Positions 30,298 to 38,854 of a stretch of DNA of 51,096 bases are shown here, one piece after another. The stretch covers positions 1 through 51,096 of the forward strand of contig JAICKX010000009.1 in assembly GCA_025927685.1 (NCBI GenBank), in the 5' to 3' direction. A model generated the notes under the pieces. The model saw only the letters and a program-made list of their open reading frames with translations, searched no databases and had not been told where the DNA came from. The position numbers and the translations under genes are program-made. The stretch is from Thermoleophilia bacterium (lineage in GTDB: Bacteria; Actinomycetota; Thermoleophilia; Gaiellales; JAICJC01). The stretch's first letter is position 1. The number at the start of each line of letters is the position of its first letter.

Positions 30298-31309
30298 CCT
30301 GGCCGTCGAACTGGCCGGCCTGCGGCTCAAGAACCCCGTGATCTGCGGCTCCGGTGAGGCGGCCGCCTCCGGTCCGGCGCTGCGCGAGCTGGTCGATGCC
30401 GGCGCCGCCGCCGTGGTCGCGAAGTCGGCCAACGAGTCGGACGCCGCCCGGGCCCAGCTCGCGAGTGCGGAGTACGTCGCCCTCGACCCGGCGTGGCGCG
30501 AGGCGGCCGACCCGGCCGCGTCGGGGACGTCGCTCCTCAACCGTTCCGGGCTCGTCGACGTCCCGTTCGAGGAGTGGGTCGCGACGCTGGCCGCGGCGGA
30601 CGCCTACGCCGCCGAGCGCGACGGCTACGTGATCGCGAGCCTGATCGTCGCCGACCTCGACCGGGCGGCCGGGATGGCGGCAGAGCTCGAGGCCGCCGGC
30701 GTCCGGGCCCTCGAGCTCAACATCGGCGCGCCGCACGGCGGCGAGGCCGAGCCGGGAGCGATCGAGACGGTGCACGAGTCGGAGCGGGCGGGCGCCGTGG
30801 TCGCGCGCGTCCGCGCCGCCGTGCGGATGCCGCTCCTCGTGAAGCTCACCGCCGACGGGGTCGACGCGCTCGCCACCGCCGCCGCGGCCCGGGCCGCCGG
30901 CGCCGACGCGCTCGTGATCGCCGGCCGTCACCTCGGGTTCCTGCCCGACCCCGAGACCCGGCGGCCGGTGCTCGGCACCTACGGCGCCGTGGGCGGCGGC
31001 TGGGCGCTCCCGCTCAGCCTGCGCTGGGTGGCGAAGGCACGCGAGCGGCTCGGCCCGGATGTGCCGCTCGTCGCCACGAATGGCGTCCGGACCGGCGCCG
31101 ACGTCGTCCGCTGCCTGCTGGCCGGCGCCCGCGCTGCCGAGGCCTACACGGTCGTCCACCAGGGCGGGGCCGCCGCGCTCGTCCGGCTCGTCGCCGAGGT
31201 TGAGCGCTACGCCGCGGACCACGACGTGGACCGCATCGCCGACCTGGTCGGCGAGGCTGCCGACCGCACGCTCACGTACGCCCAAGCCGCCACGAAGGGG
31301 GGCCGCTGA
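30290..31309 (+). CDS. Dihydroorotate-dehydrogenase-like FMN protein
   Basis: A 339-residue TIM-barrel flavoprotein of the DHODH/PreA type. It starts DLAVELAGLRLKNPVICGSGEAAASG (canonical GLxLxNPVxxASG), then ALELNIGAPHGGEAEPGA, LLVKLTADGVDALATAAAARAAGADALVI, and TNGVRTGADVVRCLLAGARAAEAYT, which holds the FMN phosphate. No Fe-S domain is present. Its link to the aldolase (overlapping genes) suggests it reduces or oxidises a catabolic intermediate and not dihydroorotate. GTG start at 30290. Confidence 0.87.
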   Translation: MPDLAVELAGLRLKNPVICGSGEAAASGPALRELVDAGAAAVVAKSANESDAARAQLASAEYVALDPAWREAADPAASGTSLLNRSGLVDVPFEEWVATLAAADAYAAERDGYVIASLIVADLDRAAGMAAELEAAGVRALELNIGAPHGGEAEPGAIETVHESERAGAVVARVRAAVRMPLLVKLTADGVDALATAAAARAAGADALVIAGRHLGFLPDPETRRPVLGTYGAVGGGWALPLSLRWVAKARERLGPDVPLVATNGVRTGADVVRCLLAGARAAEAYTVVHQGGAAALVRLVAEVERYAADHDVDRIADLVGEAADRTLTYAQAATKGGR

Positions 31310-31320
31310 GTGCCCACTCA

Positions 31321-31460
31321 CGCGACGTTTGACCTGTTCTGGCGGCTGCAGACCGGCGCGCTGCGTTGTCCTCAGTCGCGCCAATACTTCCTCAGTATTG
31401 ACGCTCCCTGCGTCCGAGCATCGCTTGCTTTTCGCTCGCCATCCCCAGCCCAACGTCACG
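31321..31460. mobile_element. MITE-like non-coding repeat, copy 2
   Basis: A ~140-bp segment between the DHODH-like and P450 genes. Imperfect ends CGCGACGTTT and the complement of AACGTCACG face each other (8 of 10). The core CTGCGTTGTCCTCAGTCGCG, the stem (CGCCAATACT, loop TCCTC, AGTATTGACG) and CTCCCTGCGTCC match copy 1 at 9191-9389 in opposite orientation. The stem bases differ between copies but still pair. No ORF is present. It lies directly before the P450 ribosome binding site, so it may influence that operon. Confidence 0.65.
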
Positions 31461-31473
31461 AGAGGGGGCACTA

Positions 31474-32667
31474 ATGTCACACGCCGAAGCGGGGACGATC
31501 GGCGAGACGATCACCGAGGACGCGCTCGAGACCGACCCGTATCCGATCTACGCCCGCCTCCGCGAGGAGGAGCCCGTCTCGTGGGTGCCGGCGGTGGAGC
31601 TCTGGCTCGTCACCCGCTGGGCCGACGTCGAGCACGTCGACAAGAGCCCGGCCGTCTTCACCGGGGAGACCGACCCCTCGACGCTGAACCGGACGTTCGG
31701 CCGCAACCTGCTCGGCTCGGAGGGCGACTACCACGAACGCATCCGCTCGATCATCTACCCGGCGTTCCGGGCGGACAAGATCGGCCATTACCCGGACGAG
31801 GTGATCGCACCGATCGCGATCGAGCTCGTCGAGGCGTTCGCCTCCAAGGGCGAGGCCGACCTCATGGCCGACTTCGCGAGCCCGCTCTCCGTGCGCGTCC
31901 TGAAGCGCGTGCTCGGGCTCGAGGTCGAGGACGACCGGCTGGTGCGCTGGTTCGGCGAGCTCGCGACCGGCGCCTCGAACTTCAGCCACGACCCCGAGAA
32001 GCAGGCGATCGCCGACGCGGCGAGCCGCGAGGTCGACGAGCACGTCGGCCCGCTCCTGGACGCCCTGGAGGGCAAGCCGGACGACACGGTGCTCTCGAAC
32101 ATGCTCCACTCCGAGATCGACGGCGACCGGCTGACGCGGCAGGAGATCGCCTCGAACCTGAAGGTGATGATCGTCGGCGGGCTCCAGGCGACGAGCGACC
32201 TGATCGCGCTCACCCTCCTCACGCTGCTCCAGCACCCCGACCAGCTCGCCGAGGTGATGGCCGACCACAGCCTGATCGACCCGGCGATCGAGGAGGCCGT
32301 GCGCTGGCACGCGCCGGTCGGGACGAGCACCCGCCAGACGACACGCGAGGCCGAGCTCTCGGGCGTGCGGCTCCCGGCGGGGGCGCTGGTCGCAGCCGTC
32401 CTCGCCTCGGCCAACCGCGACAAGCGCAACTACACGGACCCCGACCGGTTCGACATCCACCGCCGCGAGGGCGGCCACCTGTCGTTCGCGACCGGCCCGC
32501 ACCTCTGCATCGGCGCCCGGCTCGGGCGCTACGAGGCCCGCACCGGCCTGCGCGTCCTCTTCGAGCGGCTCACGAACCTGCGCCTCGACCCCGACCGCGA
32601 GGTCGTGGTGCGGGGCTGGGAGTTCCGCTCGCCCGAATCCGTCCCCGTCCTCTTCGAGGAGGTCTGA
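31474..32667 (+). CDS. Cytochrome P450, GcoA-like clade
   Basis: A 397-residue bacterial P450. The heme Cys is in FATGPHLCIGARL, the ExxR pair in EEAVRWHAP. The I-helix reads MIVGGLQATSDLI where most P450s have AGxE/DT, so the acid-alcohol pair is replaced (Gln, Ala). It is paralogous to the P450 at 43810 (shared DPFPIYARLRE-type start and RWFGELATGASNF-like segment) and resembles GcoA, the guaiacol O-demethylase. Placed directly before ligA and ligB, it may O-demethylate a methoxylated aromatic to a diol. The ATG has an AGAGGGGG RBS. The GAGGAGG at its end is the RBS of ligA. Confidence 0.9.
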   Translation: MSHAEAGTIGETITEDALETDPYPIYARLREEEPVSWVPAVELWLVTRWADVEHVDKSPAVFTGETDPSTLNRTFGRNLLGSEGDYHERIRSIIYPAFRADKIGHYPDEVIAPIAIELVEAFASKGEADLMADFASPLSVRVLKRVLGLEVEDDRLVRWFGELATGASNFSHDPEKQAIADAASREVDEHVGPLLDALEGKPDDTVLSNMLHSEIDGDRLTRQEIASNLKVMIVGGLQATSDLIALTLLTLLQHPDQLAEVMADHSLIDPAIEEAVRWHAPVGTSTRQTTREAELSGVRLPAGALVAAVLASANRDKRNYTDPDRFDIHRREGGHLSFATGPHLCIGARLGRYEARTGLRVLFERLTNLRLDPDREVVVRGWEFRSPESVPVLFEEV

Positions 32668-33033
32668 GTGCCAACGACGCCTGAGACGAGCGAGCTCAGC
32701 GCGGACTACCTGCGCCGGCTGGCGGACGTCCAGCCGAGCGACCTGCCGCCCGAGCTCGACCTGTTCGACGAGTCGACCGCCCGCCGCGGCATCCGCCTGA
32801 ACAAGGCCGCGTACTCGCTGAAGGACGCCCACCAGCGCGACCTCTTCGCGAACGACGAGGAGGCCTGGATGGAGCAGTTCGGCCTGACGGACGGCGAGCG
32901 CGCGCTGGTCCGGGCCCGCGACTGGATCGGCCTCTGGCGGGGAGGGATGTCCATCTACGTGATGGTCAAGCTCTCCGGAGTCACCAACACGCCGCTTCCC
33001 GAGATCGGGCGGCAGATGAGGGAGTCGGGCTGA
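32668..33033 (+). CDS. ligA: Extradiol dioxygenase small subunit, LigA type
   Basis: A 121-residue all-helical protein of the LigA family, the alpha subunit of protocatechuate 4,5-dioxygenase. The signature LNKAAYSLKDAHQRDLFANDEEAWMEQFGLTDGERALVRARDW aligns with the LigA pattern (NKxCYSFNDAxNRxxFxxDEEA). It caps the active site of the LigB partner. The GTG start abuts the P450 stop, and the stop shares a base with the ligB ATG (TGATG), which ensures equal translation. Confidence 0.92.
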   Translation: MPTTPETSELSADYLRRLADVQPSDLPPELDLFDESTARRGIRLNKAAYSLKDAHQRDLFANDEEAWMEQFGLTDGERALVRARDWIGLWRGGMSIYVMVKLSGVTNTPLPEIGRQMRESG

Positions 33034-33893
33034 TGGCACGCATCATCGGAGGCATCGGCGCGTCGCACGCACCGTCGATGGAGCACGTCTACGACGCCGG
33101 GGCGGAGGTGCGCGAGAGCGACGAGTGGGCCCCGCTGTTCGGGCCGTTCCAGGAGGTCTCGGAGTGGCTCGGCGCGGTCAAGCCCGACCGCCTGGTCGTG
33201 ATCTACAACGACCACATGGACGCGTTCTTCCTGGACGCGTACCCGACGTTCGCGCTCGGCGTGGCCGAGTCGTACCCGATCGCCGACGAGGGTTTCGGCG
33301 CCCGGCCGTTCCCGCCGATCGCCGGCGACGCGTCGCTCGGCTGGCACATCGCCCGCTCGCTCGTGGCCGACGAGTTCGACATCACGATCTGCCAGGAGCT
33401 CGAGGTCGACCACGGCGTCATCTCACCGCTTCCGATGGTCGACTTCTCGGAGTCCGACTCCGACTGGAAGATCCCGATCGTGCCGCTCGCGGTGAACGTC
33501 AACCTGCATCCGCTTCCGACCCCGCGGCGCTGCTACAAGCTCGGCCAGGCGCTGCGGCGGGCGATCCTCTCCTACCCGGAGGACCTGAAGGTCGTCGTGG
33601 CCGGCACCGGCGGGCTCTCCCACCAGCTCACCGGCACCGCGTTCGGGGCCGTGCGGCAGGAGTGGGACCAGGAGTTCATGCGCCTCCTGGCCGAGGAGCC
33701 CGAGACGCTCTGCGACTACACCCACGAACAGCTCATCAAGCTCGGCGGCACCGAGTCGGTCGAGGTCGTGAACTGGCTCGCCATGCGCGGCGCGCTCCCC
33801 GTGGCCGCCCGGCCGGTCGTCGAGGCCTACTACGCCCACCGCATCATGGGCTACGGCCTGGCCGCCTACGACGCCGCCGGGAGCCCGGCATGA
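33033..33893 (+). CDS. ligB: Extradiol dioxygenase catalytic subunit, LigB type
   Basis: A 286-residue class III extradiol dioxygenase. The iron ligands are visible: His in GIGASHAPS (~residue 12), His in VVIYNDHMDAFF (~residue 60) and Glu in ESVEVVNWLAMRGALP (~residue 240). The catalytic His is in GTGGLSHQLTG. Overall similarity to Sphingobium LigB is high along its length (PTFALGVAE, ADEGFGARPFPPI, LEVDHGVISPLPM). It opens the ring of protocatechuate or a related diol such as gallate between C4 and C5. Its TGA overlaps the next ATG (ATGA). Confidence 0.93.
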   Translation: MARIIGGIGASHAPSMEHVYDAGAEVRESDEWAPLFGPFQEVSEWLGAVKPDRLVVIYNDHMDAFFLDAYPTFALGVAESYPIADEGFGARPFPPIAGDASLGWHIARSLVADEFDITICQELEVDHGVISPLPMVDFSESDSDWKIPIVPLAVNVNLHPLPTPRRCYKLGQALRRAILSYPEDLKVVVAGTGGLSHQLTGTAFGAVRQEWDQEFMRLLAEEPETLCDYTHEQLIKLGGTESVEVVNWLAMRGALPVAARPVVEAYYAHRIMGYGLAAYDAAGSPA

Positions 33894-34789
33894 CGGCTGA
33901 GGTCGTCGCGCGCGTCCTCAAGGGCTCGGTCGACCTGCACGTTCACCCGGCGCCCTCACCGCTTCCGCGCCGCGTCGACGCGGTCGAGGCGGCCCAGGCG
34001 GCCGAGGCGATCGGCATGCGGGCGATCGTCGTCAAGTCCCACCACCACTCGACCGTGACCGACGTGCTCGCGCTGGGGCGCGACCTCGACGGCCTGCCGG
34101 TGAAGGTGTTCGGCGGGATCGCCCTCAACTCGGCCGTCGGCGGCCTGAACCCGCATGCGGTCGACCTGGCGCTCAAGCTGGGCGGACGGATCGTGTGGTT
34201 TCCGACCATCGGCTCGCCCCAGCACATCGCCCATCACGCGGCCCATCCCGACCTCAAGTTCCCCAAGCTCGCGGTGCACGTGCGCGAGGAGCGGCCGGTC
34301 GACGTCCTCGACGAGCACGGGGAGCTGCGGCCCGAGGTGCACGACATCATCGGGCTCGTGAAGGAGCACGACGCGATCCTGGCGTCGGGGCACATGGCGC
34401 CCGACCGGATCCTGGCCGTGTTCGAGGCCGCGCACGCCGCGGGCGTCTCGAAGCTGCTCGTGAACCACCCCAACTTCGTGGTCGAGGCGACCCACGAGCA
34501 GGGGCGGCGGTTCGTGGAGCTGGGGGCGGTGATCGAGCACTCGCTGTGCATGTACGACGACCGGTCGAGCTTCTACAACTGGGACATCGACGTGCTGCTC
34601 GGCTGGATCAATGCGGTCGGCGCCGACCGCTCGACGCTCGGCTCGGACCTCGGCCAGATGAAGAACCCGCTGCCCAGCGAGGCATTCACCAAGATCGTCG
34701 GGCAGCTGCTCGACGCCGGTCTGGCCGAGGCCGACCTCGAGGCGATGGTGCGCCGGAATCCGGCTCGGCTGCTGGACATGGGCGACTGA
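33890..34789 (+). CDS. DUF6282-type metal-dependent hydrolase
   Basis: A 299-residue amidohydrolase/PHP-like barrel protein. Metal-binding signatures: SVDLHVHPAPSPLP at the N terminus, VVKSHHHSTVTDV, PTIGSPQHIAHHAAHP, ILASGHMAP, and a terminal Asp in TLGSDLGQMKNPLP. I recognise the DUF6282 type. With ligAB directly upstream it probably acts on the ring-cleavage product, for example as a lactonase or hydrolase taking the place of LigI, but that is inference. The ATG overlaps the ligB stop. Confidence 0.85.
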   Translation: MTAEVVARVLKGSVDLHVHPAPSPLPRRVDAVEAAQAAEAIGMRAIVVKSHHHSTVTDVLALGRDLDGLPVKVFGGIALNSAVGGLNPHAVDLALKLGGRIVWFPTIGSPQHIAHHAAHPDLKFPKLAVHVREERPVDVLDEHGELRPEVHDIIGLVKEHDAILASGHMAPDRILAVFEAAHAAGVSKLLVNHPNFVVEATHEQGRRFVELGAVIEHSLCMYDDRSSFYNWDIDVLLGWINAVGADRSTLGSDLGQMKNPLPSEAFTKIVGQLLDAGLAEADLEAMVRRNPARLLDMGD

Positions 34790-34799
34790 GGAGGCTCGC

Positions 34800-34833
34800 T
34801 TGACCCCACATCGGCTACATGCGATTGTATCCA
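34800..34833 (+). promoter_or_regulatory. Permease promoter with a candidate regulator half-site
   Basis: TTGACC (34800-34805), a 17-bp spacer and GATTGT (34823-34828). The -10 runs into TGTATCCA (34826-34833), the right half of the GGATACTGTATCC site (9 of 13 over the full length). Confidence 0.5.
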
Positions 34834-34858
34834 CCCGTTCGACGACCAGGAGGGCGTC

Positions 34859-36382
34859 ATGGCAGAAGCTCCATCTCGACCGGCCCAGGTAGGCGGTCTC
34901 GGCGAGAAGCGGCTCGGGACGATGGCCGCGGTCGCGCAGGCGCTTGCGATCGGGCCGATGTTCTCGACCGCGATCGTGCTCAGCTTCGTCTCCAACCCGA
35001 TCAACGGCGCGGCGTTCAACACGGCGCTGGCCGTCCTGATCGCCGGGCTGGGCGTGCTGGCGATCGCCTACTCCCTGGCGCTCTTCGCCCGCGAGTACCG
35101 CGGCGCGGGCGCGGTCTACGAGTACCTGACGCGGGGCGCCCATCCCGCTGTCGGGATCTTCGCATCGGGCATCTTCTTCGCCGGCACGCTCTTCCTCGGC
35201 GGCGGCGGCATCTACCTGGGCCTGGGCATCCTCACGCACGACTTCTGGACCGCGCACATCTCCGACTCGACGGTGCCCGCGTGGTGGCTGCTCGGCCTCC
35301 TCTTCCTGGCGCTCGTCCTCGTCCTGAACTACATCGGCGTCCGGATCGCCATCGGCGACATGCTGACGTTCGCGGCGATCTCGTTCACCCCGATGCTGAT
35401 CCTGGCCCTTGCGATCATCTTCCAGGGCGGCGCGGACGGCAACTCGATTGACGTCTTCAACCCGTCCACGACCTCGACGCACATCGTGTTCAACGGGGTG
35501 ATGCTCGGCATCCTGCTCTTCGTCGGGTTCGAGGCTGCGGCCTCGATCGGCGAGGAGAGCCACGATCCCACCCGCTCCATCCCGCGGGCGCTCCTCTGGA
35601 CCGTGGGCGCGTCGGCGGCGTTCTACGTCGTCATGGCCTACGCGATCTCGATCGGCCTGGGCGAGAAGACCGTGGCCCAGGGCGGCTGGGCGTTCGACCC
35701 GGCCGCGCTGGACAAGGTGGCGACGCAGTACATCGACTCGAAGTTCGCCACGCTCATCGACCTCGTGGTCATCCTCGACGCGACCGCGCTCGCGCTCGCG
35801 ATCTGCGTCACGATCGGGCGTGGGTACTTCGCGCTCGGGCGCGACGGGCTCCTGCCCTCGTTCTTCGCGCGCACCTCCCGGCACAACACGCCGTGGGTCG
35901 GGAACCTCGTGGTCGTGATCGGCGGTGTCGGCCTCACGCTCGTCGGCCTCTACAGCCACACCATGGACCGCTTCGTCGGTCCGCAGGGGCTGCCCTCGCG
36001 GGAGTTCACCGCGTTCCTGGTGGCGGCGACGGCCGGCTCGTTCGCGGTCGAGCTCGTGTACCTCTTCCTGGCGGTCGCGGCGATCGGCTTCCTGGTGCGC
36101 CGGAACGGCGCCTGGTGGCAGTACGTGATCGTGCTGGTCGCGATCGCGACCCCGGTACTCGGGTTCTACGGCGCCCTCGACCCGTCGCCGCACGACACGA
36201 CGAACCTGAACTGGCTCGCGCTCTACTGGGCGCTCGGGGTGGTCGTGCTCTCGGCGATCTGGTTCGCGATCGTCCGCGCGATCCGCCCGGCGAACGTCGC
36301 CAACGCCGCGGCCTACGCGGCCGAGCACCACGGCGTCCCGCCGCTCGACGAGACGCTCGACTACAAGCCCATCCCGGAATGA
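34859..36382 (+). CDS. APC-family permease (amino acid/amine transporter)
   Basis: A 507-residue integral membrane protein with about 12 to 13 hydrophobic segments and the APC-type start LGEKRLGTMAAVAQALAIGPMFSTAIVLSF. GFEAAASIGEESHDPTRSIPRALLWTV (~residues 222-248) is the well-conserved loop of the amino acid-polyamine-organocation family. It likely takes up an amino acid or amine, possibly the compound that the aminotransferase and glutamine-synthetase-like enzymes act on. The ATG has AGGAGG 5 nt upstream. A perfect 11-bp hairpin follows the stop. Confidence 0.92.
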   Translation: MAEAPSRPAQVGGLGEKRLGTMAAVAQALAIGPMFSTAIVLSFVSNPINGAAFNTALAVLIAGLGVLAIAYSLALFAREYRGAGAVYEYLTRGAHPAVGIFASGIFFAGTLFLGGGGIYLGLGILTHDFWTAHISDSTVPAWWLLGLLFLALVLVLNYIGVRIAIGDMLTFAAISFTPMLILALAIIFQGGADGNSIDVFNPSTTSTHIVFNGVMLGILLFVGFEAAASIGEESHDPTRSIPRALLWTVGASAAFYVVMAYAISIGLGEKTVAQGGWAFDPAALDKVATQYIDSKFATLIDLVVILDATALALAICVTIGRGYFALGRDGLLPSFFARTSRHNTPWVGNLVVVIGGVGLTLVGLYSHTMDRFVGPQGLPSREFTAFLVAATAGSFAVELVYLFLAVAAIGFLVRRNGAWWQYVIVLVAIATPVLGFYGALDPSPHDTTNLNWLALYWALGVVVLSAIWFAIVRAIRPANVANAAAYAAEHHGVPPLDETLDYKPIPE

Positions 36383-36390
36383 TCGTGCTC

Positions 36391-36418
36391 GGGGCCGGCG
36401 CCGTCGCGCGCCGGCCCC
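36391..36418 (+). terminator. Hairpin terminator after the permease gene
   Basis: GGGGCCGGCGC (36391-36401), loop CGTCGC, GCGCCGGCCCC (36408-36418): a perfect 11-bp stem 8 nt after the stop codon. No U tract. Confidence 0.75.
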
Positions 36419-36427
36419 GGCCGCGGC

Positions 36428-36460
36428 GTGACGCCGCCATGGCGCGCGGATACTGTATCC
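36428..36460 (+). promoter_or_regulatory. Promoter with a perfect 13-bp palindrome
   Basis: GTGACG (36428-36433), a 17-bp spacer and TACTGT (36451-36456). The -10 lies inside GGATAC-T-GTATCC (36448-36460), a perfect palindrome about one centre base. Its size and form fit FCD-type GntR operators. A protein bound here would block the -10. The GTG of the dioxygenase follows 7 nt after the palindrome. Confidence 0.65.
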
Positions 36461-36467
36461 AATCTCC

Positions 36468-37397
36468 GTGCTGAAGCTTCTGAAGATCGACCACGTGTGC
36501 CTGAACGTGGCCGACGTGCGCGAGGCGGCCGCCCGGTATGCGCTCCAGTTCGGGCTCGACGTGCGGGAGGTGGGCGAGGAGCGCGCCACGCTGGCGTGCG
36601 ACTACGAGCCGTACTCGCTCGAGCTCGTGTGCGGCGAGCCGCTGGGACACGCGCACACGGCGTGGCAGCTGCGACGGTCGTGCTCGCTCGACGAGGCCCG
36701 TGGCCACTTGGCCGCGACGGCGGATGCCAATTGGCGGGACGAGGGGTCGACGCTCGTCGTCACCGACCCGGAGGGCTTCGAGCACCACGTCGTCGCCCAC
36801 CGCGACGACGCCGACCGGCGGCCCGCCATCGCCCGCCAGACGACCACGCTCGGCGGGCTGCGGCCGCGCAAGCTCGGCCACGTGAACCGGCTCACGGCCG
36901 ATATGGAGGCGGTGACCCGCTTCCACACCGACGTGCTGGGCATGGAGATCGCCGACTACCTCGGCGACGCCGGCATCTGGTTCCACGTGAACGCCGAGCA
37001 CCATCAGATGGCGCTCGTCCGAAGCCCGTTCCCGCACTTCCACCACCTGGCGTTCGACTACTACGATTTCGGCACGCTTCGGAGCCTCTTCGACAACGTC
37101 GCCCAGCACGGGCGCTGGCTGGCCTGGGGGCCGGTGCGGCACGGGATCGCCCAGAACATCTGCGGCTACGTGCGGATCACCGAGGAGCCGCTGCTCGTTG
37201 AGTGCTACGTCGACATGGAGCAGCTCGAGCCCGACCACGAGCCGCGGCAGTGGCCCGACGACCGCTTCTCGTCGAACACCTGGGGCCCGCTGCCGCCGCG
37301 CTCGTACTTCCGATTCGACGAGGAGGCCGTCCGGTACGAGCGCGACAGCCTCGAGATGCTGGGCGAGAAGCTCCCGCCCCTGGAGGTGCACACCTGA
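36468..37397 (+). CDS. Type I extradiol ring-cleavage dioxygenase (VOC superfamily)
   Basis: A 309-residue two-domain protein of the catechol 2,3-dioxygenase/HpaD class. The N-terminal domain starts LLKIDHVCLNVADV. The catalytic C-terminal domain carries the iron triad: His in RKLGHVNRLTAD (~residue 141), His in PHFHHLAFDYYDF (~residue 193) and Glu in EEPLLVECYVDME (~residue 245). It opens an aromatic diol at the meta position. The diol is probably supplied by the HpaB-type hydroxylase encoded immediately downstream (TGATG overlap). GTG start with an 11-nt leader after the -10. Confidence 0.9.
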   Translation: MLKLLKIDHVCLNVADVREAAARYALQFGLDVREVGEERATLACDYEPYSLELVCGEPLGHAHTAWQLRRSCSLDEARGHLAATADANWRDEGSTLVVTDPEGFEHHVVAHRDDADRRPAIARQTTTLGGLRPRKLGHVNRLTADMEAVTRFHTDVLGMEIADYLGDAGIWFHVNAEHHQMALVRSPFPHFHHLAFDYYDFGTLRSLFDNVAQHGRWLAWGPVRHGIAQNICGYVRITEEPLLVECYVDMEQLEPDHEPRQWPDDRFSSNTWGPLPPRSYFRFDEEAVRYERDSLEMLGEKLPPLEVHT

Positions 37398-38854
37398 TGG
37401 CGACGACCGAGAAGACCGTGGCGGCGCGGACCGGCGAGCAGTTCCTCGACGGGCTGCGGGGCGACGCGCGCGAGATCTGGCTGAACGGCGAGAAGATCAC
37501 CCACCCGCTCGAGCATCCGGCGCTCGAGGCCGCGGCGCGGACGTTGGCGCGCGTCTACGACCTCCAGCACGAGCACGCCGACGAGATGCTCGCGCCGGCG
37601 CCCGACACGGGCGCGCTCGTCAACGTCACGCACCTGATTCCGCGCTCGAAGGAGGATCTCGAGCGGCGCCGGCGGGCGGTCGAGCTGACCGCGGCCATGA
37701 CGGCGGGGCTGATGGGGCGGACGCCCGACTACCTGAACGTCACGTTCGCATGCTTCGCGGGCCGGTCGGACGTGTGGGCGCGGCGCGGGAACGAGCAGGG
37801 GGCCGAGAACCTGGTCGCCTACCAGCGCGAGATGCGCGACCGCGACCTCTCGACGACGCACTCGATCATGAACCCGCAGGTGGATCGCACGAAGCCGGAG
37901 GCCGAGCAGGCGGCGGGCGAGGTGGCGCTGCACAAGATCGGCGAGACCGAGACGCACATCACCGTGCGCGGCGCGCGGATGCTGGCGACGCTCGCGCCGT
38001 TCGCGGACGAGCTCACGATCTACCCGGGGTCGGACATCCGCCCCCAGGACGGCCGCTACGCGCTCTCGTTCGCGATCCCGATGGGGACGCCGGGGCTCAA
38101 GTTCATCTGCCGCGACTCCTACTCGAAGCAGCGCGACCGGTTCGACTACCCGCTCTCGTCGCGCTTCGACGAGATGGATGCGGTGGCGATCTTCGACGAC
38201 GTCGAGGTGCCGAAGGGCCGCGTCTTCCTCGACGGCGACACGGAGGGCTACTCCGAGGTCATCTCCGACACGGGCTGGCGCGGCCACATCATGCACCAGG
38301 CATTCACGCGCGCGCATGTGAAGCTCTCGTTCGCCTTCGGGCTGGGGCACCTGATCGCGAACACGACCGGGGTCGGCCGGTTCGACCACATCCAGGAGAA
38401 GCTGGGCCAGATGTGGAACATGGTCGAGCTGACGCGGTCGGCGCTCGTCTCGGCCGAGGCGGGCTCGTTCCTGGACGAGGGCGGGGTGTGGTACCCGGAC
38501 GACCGGCCGTTCCTGGCCCTGCGCGGCGAGATGCCGAAGTGGCTGCCGTACTGCAGCGAGCTGCTCCAGCTGATCGGCGGCGGCGGCTTCATGTGCACGC
38601 CCTCGCGGGCCGACATGGACGGGCCGATGGCCGAGGCGATCGCGAAGTACTACCAGGCGGGCGGAGCCGACGCCGAGCGCCGGATCCGGCTCTTCCGGCT
38701 GGCGTGGGACTACATCGGCTCCGATCTGGGCGGGCGCGGCGAGCTGTACGAGCGCTTCTATCTGTCCGACTCGTGGCGGATGACAGCGCTCGCCTACAAG
38801 CTGGCCGACAAGTCATTCCCGGAGTCGCTGGTGGAGCAGTTCCTGCATGAGTGA
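37397..38854 (+). CDS. hpaB: FADH2-dependent aromatic hydroxylase, HpaB family
   Basis: A 485-residue oxygenase of the 4-hydroxyphenylacetate 3-monooxygenase large-component family (typically 480-520). It opens ARTGEQFLDGLRGDAREIWLNGEKITHP as family members do, has STTHSIMNPQVDRTKPE, GARMLATLAPFADELTIYPG, FDDVEVPKGRVFLDG for FAD contacts, and GLGHLIANTTGV. It needs FADH2 from a separate reductase (HpaC), which I do not see in the window. It would add a hydroxyl ortho to a phenol. Its ATG shares a base with the dioxygenase stop, and its end overlaps the next gene by 8 nt. Confidence 0.9.
   Translation: MATTEKTVAARTGEQFLDGLRGDAREIWLNGEKITHPLEHPALEAAARTLARVYDLQHEHADEMLAPAPDTGALVNVTHLIPRSKEDLERRRRAVELTAAMTAGLMGRTPDYLNVTFACFAGRSDVWARRGNEQGAENLVAYQREMRDRDLSTTHSIMNPQVDRTKPEAEQAAGEVALHKIGETETHITVRGARMLATLAPFADELTIYPGSDIRPQDGRYALSFAIPMGTPGLKFICRDSYSKQRDRFDYPLSSRFDEMDAVAIFDDVEVPKGRVFLDGDTEGYSEVISDTGWRGHIMHQAFTRAHVKLSFAFGLGHLIANTTGVGRFDHIQEKLGQMWNMVELTRSALVSAEAGSFLDEGGVWYPDDRPFLALRGEMPKWLPYCSELLQLIGGGGFMCTPSRADMDGPMAEAIAKYYQAGGADAERRIRLFRLAWDYIGSDLGGRGELYERFYLSDSWRMTALAYKLADKSFPESLVEQFLHE

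Noticed and set aside
28230-30341. 703-codon open frame on the plus strand
   Set aside because: Antisense to the ALDH gene and out of frame with the aldolase gene; only the 13-codon ORF at 29489, in the same frame near its end, has plausible signals.
33033-33893. Frameshift or broken gene at the ligA/ligB junction
   Set aside because: The TGATG overlap is a normal one-base coupling; both proteins are full length and carry all family residues.
33956-36589. 877-codon open frame on the minus strand
   Set aside because: Antisense to the DUF6282 and permease genes; low-complexity Arg/Asp/Glu composition and no domains.
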